Origin: an uncultured Pelagibacteraceae bacterium
Lineage (GTDB): Bacteria > Pseudomonadota > Alphaproteobacteria > Pelagibacterales > Pelagibacteraceae
Assembly (NCBI GenBank): GCA_902560815.1
Contig: CACENP010000002.1
Span: forward strand, 41,070 to 105,069
Reading direction: 5' to 3'
DNA: 64,000 bases
Of this stretch, positions 61,665 to 64,000 are shown piece after piece (positions within the stretch are counted from its first letter, which is position 1; every line of letters begins with the position of its first letter). The translations under genes and the position numbers were made by a program. Under the pieces are notes generated by a model. That model made no database searches, was not told the origin of the DNA, and saw only the letters and a list, made by a program, of their open reading frames with translations.

Positions 61665-62897
61665 ATGAATAAATTTTTAAAAGAATTTAAAGATAGAGGG
61701 TATTTTTATCAATGCACGAGTGAAGAAGAATTGTCTAAATTATTAAATAAAGAGAAAATCAAAGGTTATATCGGTTTTGACTGTACTGCTGAAAGTCTTC
61801 ATATCGGAAGCTTGCTACAAATAATGTGTCTAAGACTAATGCAAAAGCACGGTCATAGACCAATTGTATTAATAGGTGGTGGTACAACTAGAATTGGCGA
61901 TCCGTCCGGAAAAGATAAAACAAGAAAAATACTAACTGAAGAAGAAATAGAAAAAAATATTAAAAATATTGAAAAAATATTAAAAAATTATTTAGATAAT
62001 AACGATCCAAAAACAAAACCTATATTCGTAAATAATTATTCTTGGCTTAAAAGTTTAAATTATATTTCTTTTTTAAGAGATATTGGAAAACATTTTACAA
62101 TAAATAAGATGCTAACATTTGAAAGTGTAAAAACTAGACTGGATAGAGAACAATCTTTAAGTTATATGGAGTTTAACTATATGATATTACAAGCATATGA
62201 TTTTTTAGAATTAAATAAAAAAGAAAATTGTACATTGCAGATTGGTGGATCTGATCAATGGGGAAATATAGTAAATGGTACTGAGCTTATAAAAAGATAT
62301 TCAAATAAACAGGCATATGGATTAACTACGCCTCTAATAACTTTAGCTTCAGGAGCTAAAATGGGAAAAACAGAAACTGGCGCTATATGGTTAGATAAAA
62401 AATTATTATCAGCATATGATTACTGGCAATTTTGGAGAAACATTGATGATAGAGATGTTATTAAATTTTTAAAAATGTTTACTGACTTAAGCACTGATGA
62501 AATAAACAAAATAAAAGGTGAAGATATCAATCAGTTAAAGATAAAGTTGGCAAATGAAACTACTTCGATGCTTCATGGAAAAGATGAAGCTGTATCTGCT
62601 GAAAAAACTGCAAAGAAAACTTTTGTCGAAAATTCATTAGGGGAAAGTTTACCTTCAGTTGAAGTTCAATTAAGTAAAGAAAAAAGTAGTATAAATATAG
62701 TAGATTTAATTATTTTATCAAAAATTGAAATCTCAAAAAGTGAAGTTAGAAGACTTATTAAAGGCAAAGGAGTAAAAATAAATAGCGAAGTGATTAATGA
62801 TGAAAAGTTTTTGATACAAAAAAATTTATTTGATAAAGATAGTTCTTTAAAATTATCAATCGGGAAAAAAAAACATATAAAAATTAAATTAGTTTAA
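61665..62897 (+). CDS. tyrS: Tyrosyl-tRNA synthetase
   Basis: A 410-residue class I synthetase. Its HIGH-type motif is SLHIGSLLQ near residue 43, the tyrosine-binding region YDFLELNKKE near 175, GGSDQWGN near 190, and the KMSKS equivalent ASGAKMGKTETG near 226. A C-terminal S4 domain follows (SEVRRLIKGKGVKIN). I place the start at the ATG at 61665; a TTG six codons upstream is less convincing. Overlaps the AsmA-like gene by four bases at the 3' ends. Confidence 0.95.
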   Translation: MNKFLKEFKDRGYFYQCTSEEELSKLLNKEKIKGYIGFDCTAESLHIGSLLQIMCLRLMQKHGHRPIVLIGGGTTRIGDPSGKDKTRKILTEEEIEKNIKNIEKILKNYLDNNDPKTKPIFVNNYSWLKSLNYISFLRDIGKHFTINKMLTFESVKTRLDREQSLSYMEFNYMILQAYDFLELNKKENCTLQIGGSDQWGNIVNGTELIKRYSNKQAYGLTTPLITLASGAKMGKTETGAIWLDKKLLSAYDYWQFWRNIDDRDVIKFLKMFTDLSTDEINKIKGEDINQLKIKLANETTSMLHGKDEAVSAEKTAKKTFVENSLGESLPSVEVQLSKEKSSINIVDLIILSKIEISKSEVRRLIKGKGVKINSEVINDEKFLIQKNLFDKDSSLKLSIGKKKHIKIKLV

Positions 62898-64000
62898 TTT
62901 TTTTTTATTTTTTCTAAAGTTCTCGTTATAAATCTTGGTGTTAAAGTTTTTATAGGATTTACTGTTGTTTTTAAATCTTCAGGTGGCCCTTTTATTTTAA
63001 AGCTAACTCCAAAAACTCCTTCTCCTACTTTGTCTCCAATAAGTATTTCTCCAATCAACGGTAAAGATGAAATTGTTCTATTAATAGTGGTTGCAGGTAC
63101 CAAGGTTCCTCTTAAACTTATCAATTTTTTTTCTTCTACATATCCTTCCATCATAATTGATATCGCCGGTCCTATTGCATAGATTTCATCAATGGTTACT
63201 AAACTTCCTTTTTTTGTATAAATCATTTCAAAGTCAGTAAATCTTACACCCTCTCCAGTTAAAAGATCTGCAATTCCTTGGAGTGAAGCTAAAGTTAATA
63301 TTTTAGCTAGCACAGGAATTTCTTGAACCTTAAAATTGTCAACTACGAGCTTAGATTTAGTAACATTATTAATTTTTTCAGAAGTAAAATCTAAATTTCC
63401 TTCTTCAAAGCCTTTTATGAATTTATATTTTTTGACAAAAGGACTTGCTCTATCTGAATGAAATGTTGTCACAATACTATTGTCTTTATTAGTTTTAATA
63501 GAAACAAATAGTTTTTCATCAATACTAAAATTAGAATTTAAATTTAAATCAAAAATTTTACTATTTCTGATTTCTAAATGTCCATTTAAATTATTAACAA
63601 CATTATTTTGATCAAGCTTAACTTCATTAATCATAATTTTTATAACGGAGTGTAAATTTTTGAATATCTCAAAAAAATTCTTATCGGATTCAGAATTGGA
63701 AATATTATTTATAAGTACAGTGCTGTCAAAACTTTTTCCCGTTAATGAATAGTTGCTATTATTTTTTATTAAATTTATTTGATTTCTAAAATTATTTATA
63801 TTCAAAAAATCAAACTTGATAGAATCTATATTTAATATTTTATTATTATTTATTTCTAAATTACTTATCTCAATTATATTACTGTTTTCTTTATAATTTA
63901 TTTTTTTAAAAAATACTTTTTTGCTACTTTGAAATCCTTTAATTTGCAAAGTTGCTTTAGCATCTTTTATTTTCTTATAAGCAATATCGTCAATTATTAG
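62894..64000 (-). CDS. AsmA-like/DUF3971 protein, C-terminal fragment
   Basis: The frame stays open from the stop at 62894 to the window edge, so the visible 368 residues are the C-terminal part of a larger protein. Strand-rich, Asn-rich, with the family's conserved end: TDFEMIYTKKGSLVTIDEIYAIGPAIS in pieces (LVTIDEIYAIGP), PLIGEILIGDKVGEGVFGV and FKIKGPPEDLKTTVNP. This matches AsmA-like/YhdP-type proteins thought to bridge inner and outer membrane for lipid transport. The N-terminal signal anchor would lie outside the window. Confidence 0.8.
   Translation of the reverse strand, partial: LIIDDIAYKKIKDAKATLQIKGFQSSKKVFFKKINYKENSNIIEISNLEINNNKILNIDSIKFDFLNINNFRNQINLIKNNSNYSLTGKSFDSTVLINNISNSESDKNFFEIFKNLHSVIKIMINEVKLDQNNVVNNLNGHLEIRNSKIFDLNLNSNFSIDEKLFVSIKTNKDNSIVTTFHSDRASPFVKKYKFIKGFEEGNLDFTSEKINNVTKSKLVVDNFKVQEIPVLAKILTLASLQGIADLLTGEGVRFTDFEMIYTKKGSLVTIDEIYAIGPAISIMMEGYVEEKKLISLRGTLVPATTINRTISSLPLIGEILIGDKVGEGVFGVSFKIKGPPEDLKTTVNPIKTLTPRFITRTLEKIKKN

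Noticed and set aside
1..64000. tRNA, rRNA, CRISPR arrays, prophage or insertion sequences
   Set aside because: Gaps between genes are too short for most of these, and no cloverleaf, repeat-spacer pattern, transposase or integrase was seen.

Overview
The window is AT-rich (A/T runs everywhere, codons strongly biased to A/T), extremely gene-dense, and packed with genes that abut or overlap by 1-14 bases. It has no visible insertion sequence, phage gene, CRISPR array, rRNA or tRNA. Together with the gene content (osmolyte and peptide ABC importers, a sulfonate-type dehydrogenase, form II Cox molybdoenzyme, IscR-SUF iron-sulfur operon), this suggests a streamlined marine alphaproteobacterium of the SAR11 / Pelagibacterales type. 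That assignment is inferred from style and content, not from a marker-gene search.

Layout. 1-4.8 kb: a partial secreted protein, a DhaK-type kinase without a DhaL partner, a BASS transporter, a phosphotransacetylase-family protein, a histidinol-dehydrogenase-family protein most like sulfopropanediol 3-dehydrogenase (HpsN), and a pseudoazurin. 5-11.5 kb: a GH63-like glycosidase with a complete carbohydrate ABC importer whose two permeases carry unusual extra regions. 11.5-16.2 kb: exporters, a hydrolase, a racemase, a methyltransferase and a 1-Cys peroxiredoxin. 16.2-18.7 kb: a persulfide-dioxygenase-like protein, a 39-residue cysteine-rich metallothionein-like gene, cysE and cysK. 18.8-21.6 kb: a same-strand run of eight small genes (DUF1330, SnoaL-like, VOC, DsbA-like, DUF2798, two SMR proteins and an unknown). 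21.6-29.7 kb: an HIBADH-family dehydrogenase, a peptide-type ABC importer with fused ATPases, a glutamine amidotransferase-like protein and an inositol-phosphatase-like protein. 29.8-38.3 kb: 2-oxoglutarate dioxygenases, drug/metabolite exporters, CcdA, and a sugar-acid cluster (FAH, ROK, HpaI aldolase, aldehyde dehydrogenase). 38.4-48.8 kb: a molybdenum island with moaA-C-D-E and moaB on either side of a form II coxGSLM operon, two XdhC-family maturation genes with a 44-residue membrane gene exactly between them, YjbQ and a MobA/MocA-like transferase. 48.8-53.4 kb: TSUP transporter, homocysteine methyltransferase, EamA exporter, YbaK and glnA. 53.4-59.8 kb: an iscR-sufBCDS-U-T-A operon behind an IscR type 1 operator. 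59.9-64 kb: a hydrolase, anmK, tyrS and a partial AsmA-like protein.

How the parts connect. The molybdenum island looks self-contained: MoaA, C, D, E and B build the pterin, the MobA/MocA-like protein would add the nucleotide, XdhC proteins would insert and mature it, and CoxSLM would be the enzyme, perhaps membrane-docked through CoxG. The SUF operon would supply iron-sulfur clusters to MoaA and CoxS. Cysteine synthesis, persulfide oxidation and the cysteine-rich peptide form a small sulfur/metal neighbourhood. In both ABC operons a hairpin lies between the binding-protein gene and the first permease gene, which would favour high binding-protein expression.
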